64,000 nt of DNA, taken from NCBI RefSeq assembly GCF_019800885.1, contig NZ_JAHVKE010000002.1, forward strand, positions 806,001 to 870,000. Direction: 5' to 3'. Made by a program: the position numbers and the translations under genes. Position 1 is the stretch's first letter, and every line of letters starts with the position of its first letter. Source of the DNA: Maritalea mobilis (GTDB lineage Bacteria; Pseudomonadota; Alphaproteobacteria; Rhodobacterales; Rhodobacteraceae). A model generated the notes under the pieces. That model saw only the letters and a list, made by a program, of their open reading frames with translations. It had not been told where the DNA came from and made no database searches. Shown here piece by piece: positions 25,898-34,321 of this stretch.

Positions 25898-26207
25898 TTT
25901 CGCGCAGCCATCATCAGCTTGGGCAATTTCGCGCGCATCGCGCCGGGCAAGTCGATTGCCCCCTTCTGCGTGCTGAAAACCGTGGCATTGTCGTCATGTC
26001 GGCCCCTGTCCCCAACGGTTTCCGGGCCGGCAACGACAAGACGTGTTACCCTTCCCCTTCAAAGCGGTCGGCCAGCTTTCTGTGCCGACCGCCTTTTTTT
26101 CGGCAGAACCGCGCCGATCGCGTTGCGTTCAACAGTGGTGCTGTTGCACGACGCCCGTTCCGTGTATGCCTGACCGCACGAGGCATATCGACAGGAGCAG
26201 ACGCAAA
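25898..26207. other. Intergenic region with terminator
   Basis: 310 bases without a gene. It contains the terminator at 26064-26100 and, closer to the lipoprotein gene, a likely promoter. Nothing else was recognised. Confidence 0.5.
26064..26100 (+). terminator. Intrinsic terminator
   Basis: GCGGTCGG (26064-26071) pairs with CCGACCGC (26085-26092) around a 13-base loop and is followed by seven T. It ends transcription arriving from the pccB side. Confidence 0.9.
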
Positions 26208-26411
26208 ATGCGCGCCAAACTCATTCTTCCCACGACCCTTTTCGCCGCTGTCATCGCGCTTTCGGGCTGCATGGCCAGCGACCTCGAACGCGCCGGGATC
26301 GGCGCGCTTGGGGGCGGTGTCACTGCTGCCGCGCTCAACGGCAATGTCGGCACGGGCATCCTCATCGGCGCGGCCGGTGGGGCGCTGTGCGACGACGTCA
26401 ACCTCTGCTGA
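26208..26411 (+). CDS. Small glycine-rich lipoprotein
   Basis: This 67-residue protein has a signal peptide with lipobox LSGC (Cys at about residue 21) and a short mature part. The mature part carries alternating Gly/Ala (GIGALGGGVTAAAL, GILIGAAGGAL), like a glycine-zipper segment, and ends DDVNLC. Such small outer-membrane lipoproteins are common; function unknown. It has its own transcription unit, with terminators on both sides (26064-26100 and 26462-26500). Confidence 0.75.
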   Translation: MRAKLILPTTLFAAVIALSGCMASDLERAGIGALGGGVTAAALNGNVGTGILIGAAGGALCDDVNLC

Positions 26412-26461
26412 TCGGGGCCGCGCGGGCCGTCTGACCGCCCGTCCCCCTTATCGTCTGACAC

Positions 26462-26500
26462 GGGACCAACGGGGCCATCGCGCCCCGCTGGTCCCTTTTT
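26462..26500 (+). terminator. Intrinsic terminator before pccA
   Basis: GGGACCA...TGGTCCC outer stem with an inner GGGGC/GCCCC stem, then TTTTT (26496-26500). It ends the lipoprotein unit and implies that pccA has its own promoter or depends on read-through. Confidence 0.88.
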
Positions 26501-26555
26501 GTTTGGGAGATGCCGCGGGCGCGCCGCGCCGGGCCAAAAGGAAGGGACAGGACGC

Positions 26556-28601
26556 ATGTTCAAGAAGCTGCTGATCGCCAACCGGGGCGAGATCGCCTGC
26601 CGGGTGATCAAGACCGCGCGGAAAATGGGGATCGAGACGGTCGCCGTCTATTCGGATGCGGACAAGCACGCGCTGCATGTCAAGATGGCCGACGAGTCGG
26701 TGCATATCGGCCCGCCGCCCGCCTCTGAAAGCTACATCGTGATCGACAAGATCATGGCCGCGATCAAGGAGACCGGCGCCGAGGCGGTGCATCCCGGGTA
26801 TGGCTTCCTGTCGGAGAACATGAAATTCGCCCAGGCGCTGGAGGCCGCTGGCGTGGCCTTCGTCGGCCCGCCGGCGGGGGCCATCGAGGCCATGGGTGAC
26901 AAGATCACCTCGAAAAAGATCGCCGCCGAGGCGGGCGTGTCCACGGTGCCCGGCCATATGGGCCTGATCGAGGATGCCGAGGAAGCGATCAAGATCTCTG
27001 GCCAGATCGGCTACCCGGTGATGCTGAAGGCGTCGGCAGGCGGCGGCGGCAAGGGCATGCGCATCGCGTGGAACGAAGAAGAAGTCCGCGAAGGCTTCCA
27101 GGCGTCGAAGAACGAGGCGGCCAGCAGTTTCGGCGATGACCGCATGTTCATCGAGAAATTCGTCACCCAGCCGCGCCATATCGAGATCCAGGTGCTGGCC
27201 GACCAGCATGGCAACGCGATCTACCTGGGCGAGCGGGAATGTTCGATCCAGCGCCGCAACCAGAAGGTCATCGAAGAGGCGCCGAGCCCCTTCCTCGACG
27301 AGGCGACGCGCAAGGCGATGGGCGAACAGGCCGTGGCCTTGGCCAAGGCCGTAGGCTATTCCAGCGCGGGCACGGTGGAATTCATCGTCGACGCCGACAA
27401 GAATTTCTACTTCCTCGAAATGAACACCCGCCTGCAGGTGGAACACCCGGTGACCGAGCTGATCACGGGCGTGGACCTCGTCGAACAGATGATCCGCGTC
27501 GCCAGCGGCGAGCCGCTGTCGATCACGCAGGAAGATGTGACGCTGACCGGTTGGGCGATGGAAAGCCGCCTCTATGCCGAGGACCCGTATCGCAATTTCC
27601 TGCCGTCGATCGGGCGTCTGACCCGCTACCGCCCCCCGCAGGAGGTGCAGGCCGGCCCCCTGAACGACACCGGGAAATGGCAAGGCGAGGCACCCCATGG
27701 CGACACGGCGGTGCGCAACGATACCGGCGTCTACGAGGGCGGCGAGATCTCGATGTATTACGACCCGATGATCGCCAAGCTCTGCACCTGGGCGCCGGAC
27801 CGTGCGGGCGCGATCGAGGCGATGCGCGTGGCGCTCGACAGTTTCGAGGTCGAGGGGATCGGCCACAACCTGCCGTTCCTGTCGGCCGTGATGGACCATG
27901 ACCGCTTCACCAGCGGCAACATCACCACCGCCTTCATCGCCGAGGAATATCCCGACGGTTTCGAGGGCGTGACGCTGGGGGACGACGCGCTGCGCCGCGT
28001 GGCCGCCGCCGCCGCCGCGATGCACCGCGTGGCCGAGATCCGGCGCACCCGCGTCTCGGGACGGATGGACAACCACGAACGCCGCGTCGGCACCGATTGG
28101 GTGGTCAGCCTTCAGGGCGAGGCGTTCCCGGTCACCATCGCCGCCGATCCGAACGGGTCCACCGTGACTTTCGAGGATGGGCACGCGATGCGGATCACCT
28201 CGGACTGGACGCCGGGCGATGCCTTGGCAACGCTCAGCGTCGACGGTGAGACCCTGGTTCTGAAGGTCGGCAAGATCCCCGGCGGTTTCCGCATCCGGAC
28301 CCGCGGGGCCGAGTTGAAGGTCCATGTGCGCAGCCCGCGCCAGGCCGAGCTTGCCCGCCTGATGCCTGAAAAGCTGCCGCCCGACACCTCCAAGATGCTG
28401 CTTTGCCCCATGCCCGGCCTGATCGTGAAGATAGATGTCGAGGAAGGGCAGGAGGTGCAGGAGGGACAGGCGCTCTGCACCGTCGAGGCGATGAAGATGG
28501 AGAACATCCTGCGCGCCGAGCGCAAGGGCGTGGTGTCCAAGATCAACGCGGGCCCCGGCGACAGCCTCGCCGTGGACGAAGTGATCATGGAGTTCGAATA
28601 A
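26556..28601 (+). CDS. pccA: Propionyl-CoA carboxylase, biotin carboxylase/carrier (alpha) subunit
   Basis: This 681-residue protein has an N-terminal biotin carboxylase (residues 1-450: FKKLLIANRGEIACRVI, ATP-grasp loop KASAGGGGKGMR near 158, EMNTRLQVEHPVTE near 290), a central BT domain, and a C-terminal biotinyl domain. The biotin lysine sits in EAMKMEN at about residue 648. It carboxylates biotin with ATP and bicarbonate and forms the holoenzyme with PccB. It is separated from pccB by 2.5 kb and two terminators, unlike a simple operon; no TTTGCAAA pair is visible directly upstream. Confidence 0.96.
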   Translation: MFKKLLIANRGEIACRVIKTARKMGIETVAVYSDADKHALHVKMADESVHIGPPPASESYIVIDKIMAAIKETGAEAVHPGYGFLSENMKFAQALEAAGVAFVGPPAGAIEAMGDKITSKKIAAEAGVSTVPGHMGLIEDAEEAIKISGQIGYPVMLKASAGGGGKGMRIAWNEEEVREGFQASKNEAASSFGDDRMFIEKFVTQPRHIEIQVLADQHGNAIYLGERECSIQRRNQKVIEEAPSPFLDEATRKAMGEQAVALAKAVGYSSAGTVEFIVDADKNFYFLEMNTRLQVEHPVTELITGVDLVEQMIRVASGEPLSITQEDVTLTGWAMESRLYAEDPYRNFLPSIGRLTRYRPPQEVQAGPLNDTGKWQGEAPHGDTAVRNDTGVYEGGEISMYYDPMIAKLCTWAPDRAGAIEAMRVALDSFEVEGIGHNLPFLSAVMDHDRFTSGNITTAFIAEEYPDGFEGVTLGDDALRRVAAAAAAMHRVAEIRRTRVSGRMDNHERRVGTDWVVSLQGEAFPVTIAADPNGSTVTFEDGHAMRITSDWTPGDALATLSVDGETLVLKVGKIPGGFRIRTRGAELKVHVRSPRQAELARLMPEKLPPDTSKMLLCPMPGLIVKIDVEEGQEVQEGQALCTVEAMKMENILRAERKGVVSKINAGPGDSLAVDEVIMEFE

Positions 28602-28646
28602 GGCCATGCGCGGCTGCGTTTCATATCACGCAGCCATGGCGGCGGG

Positions 28647-29138
28647 TCACTGCCCGCCGCTGCGCAACTCTTCCTGCCGGAACGAGAAATTGTCGATGCC
28701 GCGGATGATCTCTCGCACGTCGCGGGGGCTGGGTCGGCGGAACCCGACGCTGCCGTCTTTCTGCATCACGACCAGCGAGAACCCGCGCGGGCGCAACTCG
28801 GTGCGGATGGCCGAGCGGGCGGCGGGGTCGGTATCGACGATGATGACCGCGTCCCGTTCGATCAGCGGATCGGGCCGCGCGGCCAGCAATTGCATCTGCT
28901 CGATGAAGCGCGGATCGGCGGGCGTGTCGGCAAAGACGATGATGGGCCGCGCGGTCCACAGGAATTCCTCCAGCGTCACGTCGGCGGCGTCGCGCGGGGC
29001 CATCGGGTCGACGGCCTCGATCTCGGTGTCGCCGGACTCCGAGGCGGCCATCGCGAGTGCATCATCGGCCTCCTGCGCGGGGATCGCGGCAGGGGCCAGC
29101 ATCAGGGCGGCAGCAAGGGCAAGGGGGGTCGGTCGCAT
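28647..29138 (-). CDS. DUF4174 domain-containing exported protein
   Basis: This 163-residue protein has a signal peptide ending near AIPAQ (residues 1-21). The mature part has the DUF4174 pattern TARPIIVFADTPADPRF, DAVIIVDTDPAARSAIR and GFSLVVMQKDGSVGFRR, a thioredoxin-like fold without the Cys pair, ending in RGIDNFSFRQEELR. Function unknown, probably periplasmic. It is convergent with pccA. The ATG at 29138 is chosen because it starts the signal peptide; the longer frame upstream is a shadow. Confidence 0.83.
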   Translation of the reverse strand: MRPTPLALAAALMLAPAAIPAQEADDALAMAASESGDTEIEAVDPMAPRDAADVTLEEFLWTARPIIVFADTPADPRFIEQMQLLAARPDPLIERDAVIIVDTDPAARSAIRTELRPRGFSLVVMQKDGSVGFRRPSPRDVREIIRGIDNFSFRQEELRSGGQ

Positions 29139-29307
29139 CACTCCTCCAGTCCTGCCAGATATAGGCAGGGTCCCGGGAATTGCGAAGCCTTTCCGCAGCT
29201 TTCGCCGCGGCAATCGGCCCCTGCGGTCCGGCGCATTCACCCGATCTTCATCGCTTTCGGGGCAGTCTGGGCGGTATTCCGTCCTCACAGCCGCGGGAGA
29301 TCGCAAG

Positions 29308-30234
29308 ATGGAGGTTATCCTGCACGCGGGCGCCCACCGCACCGCAACCGCCACGCTGCACCACGTCATGCGGCAGGGGCGCGCGGCCATGGTCGCCAAG
29401 GGCATCACCGTCTGGGACCCGGAGGTGACGCGCGCGGGCTTGTTCCAGGGGATCACCGGAGAGGGCGGAGAGCGTCTGACCGGTCGCATGGCGCTGCGCG
29501 TGCGGCAGGCACAGGAGAAGGGGGCGGCCCTGCTGATCGTGAGCGACCCCGACATGATCGGGTCGCTGGCCGAGGTCATCGCCGAGACCCGCCTTTATCC
29601 TCGCGTCGCCACGCGCCTGAGCCGGATCGCGGGCGGGATCGACCCGGCCAAGGTGAAGATCGCCTTGGCCATCCGCTCTTACGATGCATGGTGGGCCTCG
29701 GCGCTCGCGATGCAGATCGCGCGGGGCGGCACGGCGCCGGGGTCCGACATTTGCGACCGGCTCATCACCCAGCCGCGCCGGTGGCGTCACGTGATCGCCG
29801 ATCTCGCCCATGCCCTGCCCGGTGCCCGCATCGCGGTCTGGAGCCACGAGGCGATGGCCGGGCGCCCTGATATCCTGTTGCGCCGCCTGACGCACCGACG
29901 CCTGGCCTTCGGTCGTCGCCATGAACACCTGAACGCGGCGCCGGGTGCTGTGTCGCTTGCCAGGCTTCTGGCCGATGCGGGCGACGATGCGTCGTCGCTT
30001 GGCATCGTCGCGGGCCGCTACATGCCCTTCGACCCCCATCAGCGCGCCATCCTGCGCGCCCAATATGCCGAGGACCTCGCCTGGCTGCGCGCCGGGGCCG
30101 GGGGCCTTGCCGACTACCTAGATGAGCCCGCGCTGCAGATGCGGGCCAGGACAGACGTAGGAAGAGGAACCCCCGATGACCCAGACCCCCGAGACCCCCG
30201 GCCCCGAGACCCCCGGCATCGACGCCTGGCGTGA
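29308..30234 (+). CDS. Sulfotransferase-like hypothetical protein
   Basis: This 308-residue protein starts [20 protein letters not shown]; AGxHRTATT resembles the 5'-PSB loop of sulfotransferases (usual GxxKSGTT). It also contains [19 protein letters not shown], like the 3'-phosphate-binding RSYDxWWAS segment. Similar orphan proteins precede methylmalonyl-CoA mutase in Rhodobacteraceae. Donor and acceptor are unknown. The last 20 or so codons (Pro/Arg/Asp-rich) run 59 bases into the mutase gene in another frame. Confidence 0.62.
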   Translation: MEVILHAGAHRTATATLHHVMRQGRAAMVAKGITVWDPEVTRAGLFQGITGEGGERLTGRMALRVRQAQEKGAALLIVSDPDMIGSLAEVIAETRLYPRVATRLSRIAGGIDPAKVKIALAIRSYDAWWASALAMQIARGGTAPGSDICDRLITQPRRWRHVIADLAHALPGARIAVWSHEAMAGRPDILLRRLTHRRLAFGRRHEHLNAAPGAVSLARLLADAGDDASSLGIVAGRYMPFDPHQRAILRAQYAEDLAWLRAGAGGLADYLDEPALQMRARTDVGRGTPDDPDPRDPRPRDPRHRRLA

Positions 30235-32335
30235 GCGCGCCGAGAAGGAACTGAAGGGACGCGACCCCGACAGCCTGACCTGGGAAACCCTGGAAGGTAT
30301 CCGCGTCAAACCGCTTTACACCGAGGCCGATACGCAAGGGCTTGGCCACATGGGCAGCCTGCCGGGCTTCGCCCCGTTCACCCGCGGCCCCAAGGCGACG
30401 ATGTATGCCGGCCGGCCCTGGACCATCCGCCAATACGCGGGCTTTTCGACGGCGGAGGAGTCCAACGCCTTCTACCGCCGCAACCTGGCCGCCGGTCAGC
30501 AGGGGGTCTCGGTCGCCTTCGACCTTGCCACGCATCGCGGCTATGACAGCGACCACCCCCGCGTTCTGGGCGACGTGGGCAAGGCGGGCGTCGCCATCGA
30601 CAGCGTCGAGGACATGAAGATCCTGTTCGACGGTATCCCGCTGGATCAGGTCAGCGTCTCGATGACGATGAACGGCGCGGTGATCCCGATCCTCGCCAAT
30701 TTCATCGTCGCCGGCGAAGAGCAGGGCCATGACAAGTCGCTGCTGTCGGGGACCATCCAGAACGACATCCTCAAGGAGTTCATGGTCCGCAACACCTATA
30801 TCTACCCGCCCGAGCCGAGCATGCGGATCATTTCGGACATCATCGGCTACACGTCGGAAAACATGCCGAAATTCAACTCGATCTCGATCTCCGGCTACCA
30901 CATGCAGGAGGCGGGCGCGAACCTTGTGCAGGAGCTGGCCTACACGCTGGCCGACGGGCGCGAATACGTGCGCGCCGCGATCGACGCTGGAATGGACGTG
31001 GACAAGTTCGCCGGGCGGCTGAGCTTCTTCTTCGCCATCGGCATGAATTTCTTCATGGAGATCGCCAAGCTGCGCGCCGCGCGCACGCTGTGGTACGAGA
31101 TCATGGAGGGGTTCGGCGCGAAATCCGACCGCTCCAAGATGCTGCGCACGCATTGCCAGACCTCGGGCGTCAGCCTGCAGGAGCAGGACCCCTACAACAA
31201 CGTCGTGCGCACGGCCTACGAGGCGATGTCGGCGGTTCTGGGCGGCACGCAGTCGTTGCACACCAACGCGCTGGACGAGGCCATCGCGCTGCCGACCGAG
31301 TTCTCGGCCCGGATCGCGCGCAACACCCAGTTGATCCTGCAGGAAGAGACGGGCGTGACCAATGTCGTCGATCCGCTGGCGGGCTCCTACTACGTCGAAA
31401 GCCTCACCAACGAGCTGATCGAACAGGCCCGCGTCCTGATGGCCGAGGTCGAAGAGATGGGGGGCATGACCAAGGCTGTCGCCTCGGGCCTGCCCAAGCT
31501 GCGGATCGAGGAATCGGCGGCGCGGCGGCAGGCCATGATCGACCGCGGCGAAGAGGTGATCGTCGGCGTCAACAAGTACCGCAAGGACAAGGAAGACCCG
31601 ATCGACATCCTCGAGATCGACAACGAGAAGGTGCGGGAAAGCCAGATCGCGCGGCTGGAGAAGATCCGCGCCACGCGCGATGCGGCGGCCTGCGACGCGG
31701 CGCTGGCCGAGTTGGAGCGGCGCGCGAACGAGGGCGGCAACCTGCTCGAAGCGGCGGTCGAGGCCGCACGTCACCGGGCCAGCGTGGGGGAAATCAGCAT
31801 GGCGATGGAAAAGGTGTTCGGCCGCCACAGGGCCGAGGTGAAGACGCTGGCCGGCGTCTATGGCTCGGCCTACGAGGGCGACGAGGGCTTTGCCCAGATC
31901 CAGCGCGACGTGGACGCCTTCGCCGAGGAAGAAGGCCGCCGCCCGCGCATGCTGGTGGTCAAGATGGGCCAGGACGGCCATGACCGCGGCGCCAAGGTGA
32001 TCGCCACGGCCTTTGCCGATATCGGCTTCGACGTGGATGTGGGCCCGCTGTTCCAGACCCCGGAAGAGGCTGCGCAGGACGCCATCGACAACGACGTGCA
32101 CGTGATCGGCATCTCGTCGCAGGCCGCCGGTCACAAGACGCTGGCGCCCAAGCTGATCGAGGCGCTGAAGGCCGAGGGCGCGGGCGACATCATCGTGATC
32201 TGCGGCGGCGTCATTCCGCACCAGGATTACGAGTTCCTGCAGAAGGCCGGGGTCAAGGCGATCTTCGGGCCGGGTACGAACATCCCCTCGGCGGCGCGCG
32301 ACATCCTCGACCTGATCCGCGCCACGCGGGCCTGA
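30176..32335 (+). CDS. scpA: Methylmalonyl-CoA mutase
   Basis: This 719-residue adenosylcobalamin enzyme converts (R)-methylmalonyl-CoA to succinyl-CoA, the last step of propionyl-CoA assimilation. The N-terminal TIM-barrel part has [20 protein letters not shown] and [19 protein letters not shown]. The C-terminal B12 domain has the DxHxxG cobalt-ligand motif in [13 protein letters not shown] near residue 597 and ends with [14 protein letters not shown]. Full length, so it is the single-chain homodimer form. It lies 1.6 kb after pccA; the epimerase is not in the window. Confidence 0.96.
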   Translation: MTQTPETPGPETPGIDAWRERAEKELKGRDPDSLTWETLEGIRVKPLYTEADTQGLGHMGSLPGFAPFTRGPKATMYAGRPWTIRQYAGFSTAEESNAFYRRNLAAGQQGVSVAFDLATHRGYDSDHPRVLGDVGKAGVAIDSVEDMKILFDGIPLDQVSVSMTMNGAVIPILANFIVAGEEQGHDKSLLSGTIQNDILKEFMVRNTYIYPPEPSMRIISDIIGYTSENMPKFNSISISGYHMQEAGANLVQELAYTLADGREYVRAAIDAGMDVDKFAGRLSFFFAIGMNFFMEIAKLRAARTLWYEIMEGFGAKSDRSKMLRTHCQTSGVSLQEQDPYNNVVRTAYEAMSAVLGGTQSLHTNALDEAIALPTEFSARIARNTQLILQEETGVTNVVDPLAGSYYVESLTNELIEQARVLMAEVEEMGGMTKAVASGLPKLRIEESAARRQAMIDRGEEVIVGVNKYRKDKEDPIDILEIDNEKVRESQIARLEKIRATRDAAACDAALAELERRANEGGNLLEAAVEAARHRASVGEISMAMEKVFGRHRAEVKTLAGVYGSAYEGDEGFAQIQRDVDAFAEEEGRRPRMLVVKMGQDGHDRGAKVIATAFADIGFDVDVGPLFQTPEEAAQDAIDNDVHVIGISSQAAGHKTLAPKLIEALKAEGAGDIIVICGGVIPHQDYEFLQKAGVKAIFGPGTNIPSAARDILDLIRATRA

Positions 32336-32340
32336 GCGGA

Positions 32341-32426
32341 CCGCCCGCAGGGCGGGCCCGGAAAACCCGGGTTTTCCGGGCAGGAAATCTCGAGATTTCC
32401 TGCCCGTTTTCCTTGGGGAAAACGGG
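32341..32426 (+). repeat. Palindrome array after the mutase gene
   Basis: Four adjacent hairpins: CCGCCC-gca-GGGCGG (32341-32355), a 24-base perfect palindrome centred on CCCGGG (32357-32380), a 28-base perfect palindrome centred on CTCGAG (32378-32405), and CCCGTTTTCC-ttgg-GGAAAACGGG (32403-32426). A shorter relative is at 49197-49238. Likely transcript-end or nucleoid element. Confidence 0.8.
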
Positions 32427-32494
32427 TTTGTTCCCCCGCTTTCCCCTTGCCCCATGGCCCTCCCTGCCGCATCTATCGCGACAAAGGAGACGCC

Positions 32495-33604
32495 ATGGCC
32501 CTGCCTGTCCGCAAACAGCTGCTCTACTGGGGGATCGCCCTTGCGGTGTTCTTCGCGCTGCTGTGGTTGCTGGGCGACGTGATCCTGCCCTTCCTCGTGG
32601 GCGGGGCGATTTCCTACTTCCTCGATCCCGTCGCCGACCGGCTGGAGAAGATGGGCTTCAGCCGCGTGCTGTCGACCGCCATCATCTTCGTGATCCTCGT
32701 TCTGGTCGTCGTACTGGCGATGCTGGTCGTCGTGCCGCTGCTGATCCAGCAGACGACCGACCTGATCCAGTCCGCGCCGGATCTGTTCAACCAGTTGCGC
32801 AGTTGGCTGACCGAGCGCTTCCCCGAGTTCATGGACGACACTTCGCCCCTTCGCCAATCGCTGAGTTCCATCGGCGAGACGATCCAGTCGCGCGGCGGAG
32901 AGTTGTTGCAAAGCGTGCTGAGTTCGGCGGCGGGCGTGGTGAATGTGCTGGTCTTCATGGTTGTCGCACCGGTCGTGGCCTTCTACCTGCTTCTGGACTG
33001 GGACAACATGGTCGAGCGCATCGACGACCTGTTGCCGCGGGACCACGCGCCGACGATCCGGCGACTGGCGTCGCAGATCGACCGCACGCTGGCCGGTTTC
33101 GTGCGCGGGCAGGGGACGGTCTGCCTGATCCTCGGCACCTTCTACGCCGTGGCGCTGATGGTGATCGGGTTGCAATTCGGCCTGGTCGTCGGGCTGTTGG
33201 CGGGGCTTTTGACCTTCATCCCCTATGTCGGCGCGCTGGTGGGCGGGGCGCTGTCCATCGGGCTGGCGCTGTTCCAGTTCTGGGGCGACTGGTGGATGAT
33301 CGTCGCCGTGGCCGCCGTTTTCCAGGTGGGCCAGATGGTCGAGGGCAACATCCTGACGCCCAAGCTGGTCGGCTCGTCGGTCGGTCTGCACCCGGTCTGG
33401 CTGATCTTCGCGCTCTCGGCCTTTGGAACGCTCTTCGGCTTCGTCGGCATGCTGGTGGCCGTGCCGGTCGCCGCCGCGCTTGGCGTGCTGGTCCGCTTCG
33501 GGATCGAGCAATATACCGACAGCCTGCTTTATCGCGGGCTCGAGGGGCGGCCGATCCCCGAGGAATACCGTGATGACCCGGACGAGGACGGGGCGCAGAT
33601 CTGA
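32495..33604 (+). CDS. AI-2E family transporter (PerM-like)
   Basis: This 369-residue membrane protein has about eight helices. Family features include LPFLVGGAISYFLDPVADRLE near residue 30, a periplasmic amphipathic stretch at 90-150, and FIPYVGALVGGALSIGLALF near 240. Members export diverse small molecules; autoinducer-2 export is known for only a few. The ATG at 32495 follows AAAGGAG. Its stop shares a base with the next start (TGATG), so it is coupled to the Hda-like gene, a common Rhodobacteraceae arrangement. Confidence 0.9.
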   Translation: MALPVRKQLLYWGIALAVFFALLWLLGDVILPFLVGGAISYFLDPVADRLEKMGFSRVLSTAIIFVILVLVVVLAMLVVVPLLIQQTTDLIQSAPDLFNQLRSWLTERFPEFMDDTSPLRQSLSSIGETIQSRGGELLQSVLSSAAGVVNVLVFMVVAPVVAFYLLLDWDNMVERIDDLLPRDHAPTIRRLASQIDRTLAGFVRGQGTVCLILGTFYAVALMVIGLQFGLVVGLLAGLLTFIPYVGALVGGALSIGLALFQFWGDWWMIVAVAAVFQVGQMVEGNILTPKLVGSSVGLHPVWLIFALSAFGTLFGFVGMLVAVPVAAALGVLVRFGIEQYTDSLLYRGLEGRPIPEEYRDDPDEDGAQI

Positions 33605-34293
33605 TGGCCGAACAACTCGTTTTCAACCTCGCCCTTCGCCCCGCGATGGGGCGAGAGGATTTCTTCGTCTCCACCGCCAACGCTGGTGCCGTCGCCCAGA
33701 TCGACGCCTGGCGGGACTGGCCCCATGGCAAGCTGGTGCTGGCCGGCCCCGAAGGCGCGGGCAAGACGCATCTTGCGCATGTCTGGGCCGGGATGAGTGG
33801 CGCAGCATTCGTCGAGGCGAGTGACCTCGATGAAGCCGCGGCGGAACAGCAGGCCGCTGCGCCCGCCCTTGTCGTCGAGAATGTCCACCGCATCGCCGGT
33901 CACGCCGCCGCCGAAGCCGCGTTGTTTCACCTGCACAACGCGCTAGTCCTGCGGGGTGCGCCGATCCTGTTCACCGCGACGGACGGGCCCGAACGCTGGG
34001 GCCTGACGCTGCCCGACCTCGACAGCCGCATGCGGCAGGCCGGGCTGGCGCGGGTGGCGCCGCCGGACGACGCGCTCTTGATGGCGGTGATGATGAAACT
34101 GGCCCATGACCGCGCCTTGCGCCTGACGCCGTCGATGCTGACCCATGTCGCGGCGCGCATCGAGCGGTCCTTTGCCGCGGTGCGCACCTTCGTCGATGCG
34201 CTGGACGCGCGCGCGCTTGCGGCGAAACGCCCGCCCCGGTTCAAGGATGCCAAGGCGGTCCTTGCCGAGATGCAACAGCCCGTGTCACGCTGA
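33604..34293 (+). CDS. hdaA: DnaA-related regulator (HdaA-like)
   Basis: This 229-residue protein carries the AAA+ part of DnaA but no DNA-binding domain IV. The Walker A motif GPEGAGKTHLAH is near residue 50, a degenerate Walker B is at LVVENVHRI near 90, and the sensor region is LPDLDSRMRQ. Hda/HdaA binds the sliding clamp (through an N-terminal QxxxxL-type peptide, here QLVFNLAL) and promotes ATP hydrolysis by DnaA, limiting re-initiation. It overlaps the AI-2E gene by one base and is followed by ppk1. Confidence 0.82.
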   Translation: MAEQLVFNLALRPAMGREDFFVSTANAGAVAQIDAWRDWPHGKLVLAGPEGAGKTHLAHVWAGMSGAAFVEASDLDEAAAEQQAAAPALVVENVHRIAGHAAAEAALFHLHNALVLRGAPILFTATDGPERWGLTLPDLDSRMRQAGLARVAPPDDALLMAVMMKLAHDRALRLTPSMLTHVAARIERSFAAVRTFVDALDARALAAKRPPRFKDAKAVLAEMQQPVSR

Positions 34294-34321
34294 TGTCACA
34301 GGCCCCACCTAGGTCAGCATC

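Noticed and set aside
29765-33511. A minus-strand frame of more than 1200 codons opposite the mutase and AI-2E genes
   Set aside because: It is the antisense shadow of high-GC genes: His/Arg/Gly/Gln-rich, without domains, and opposite well-identified enzymes.
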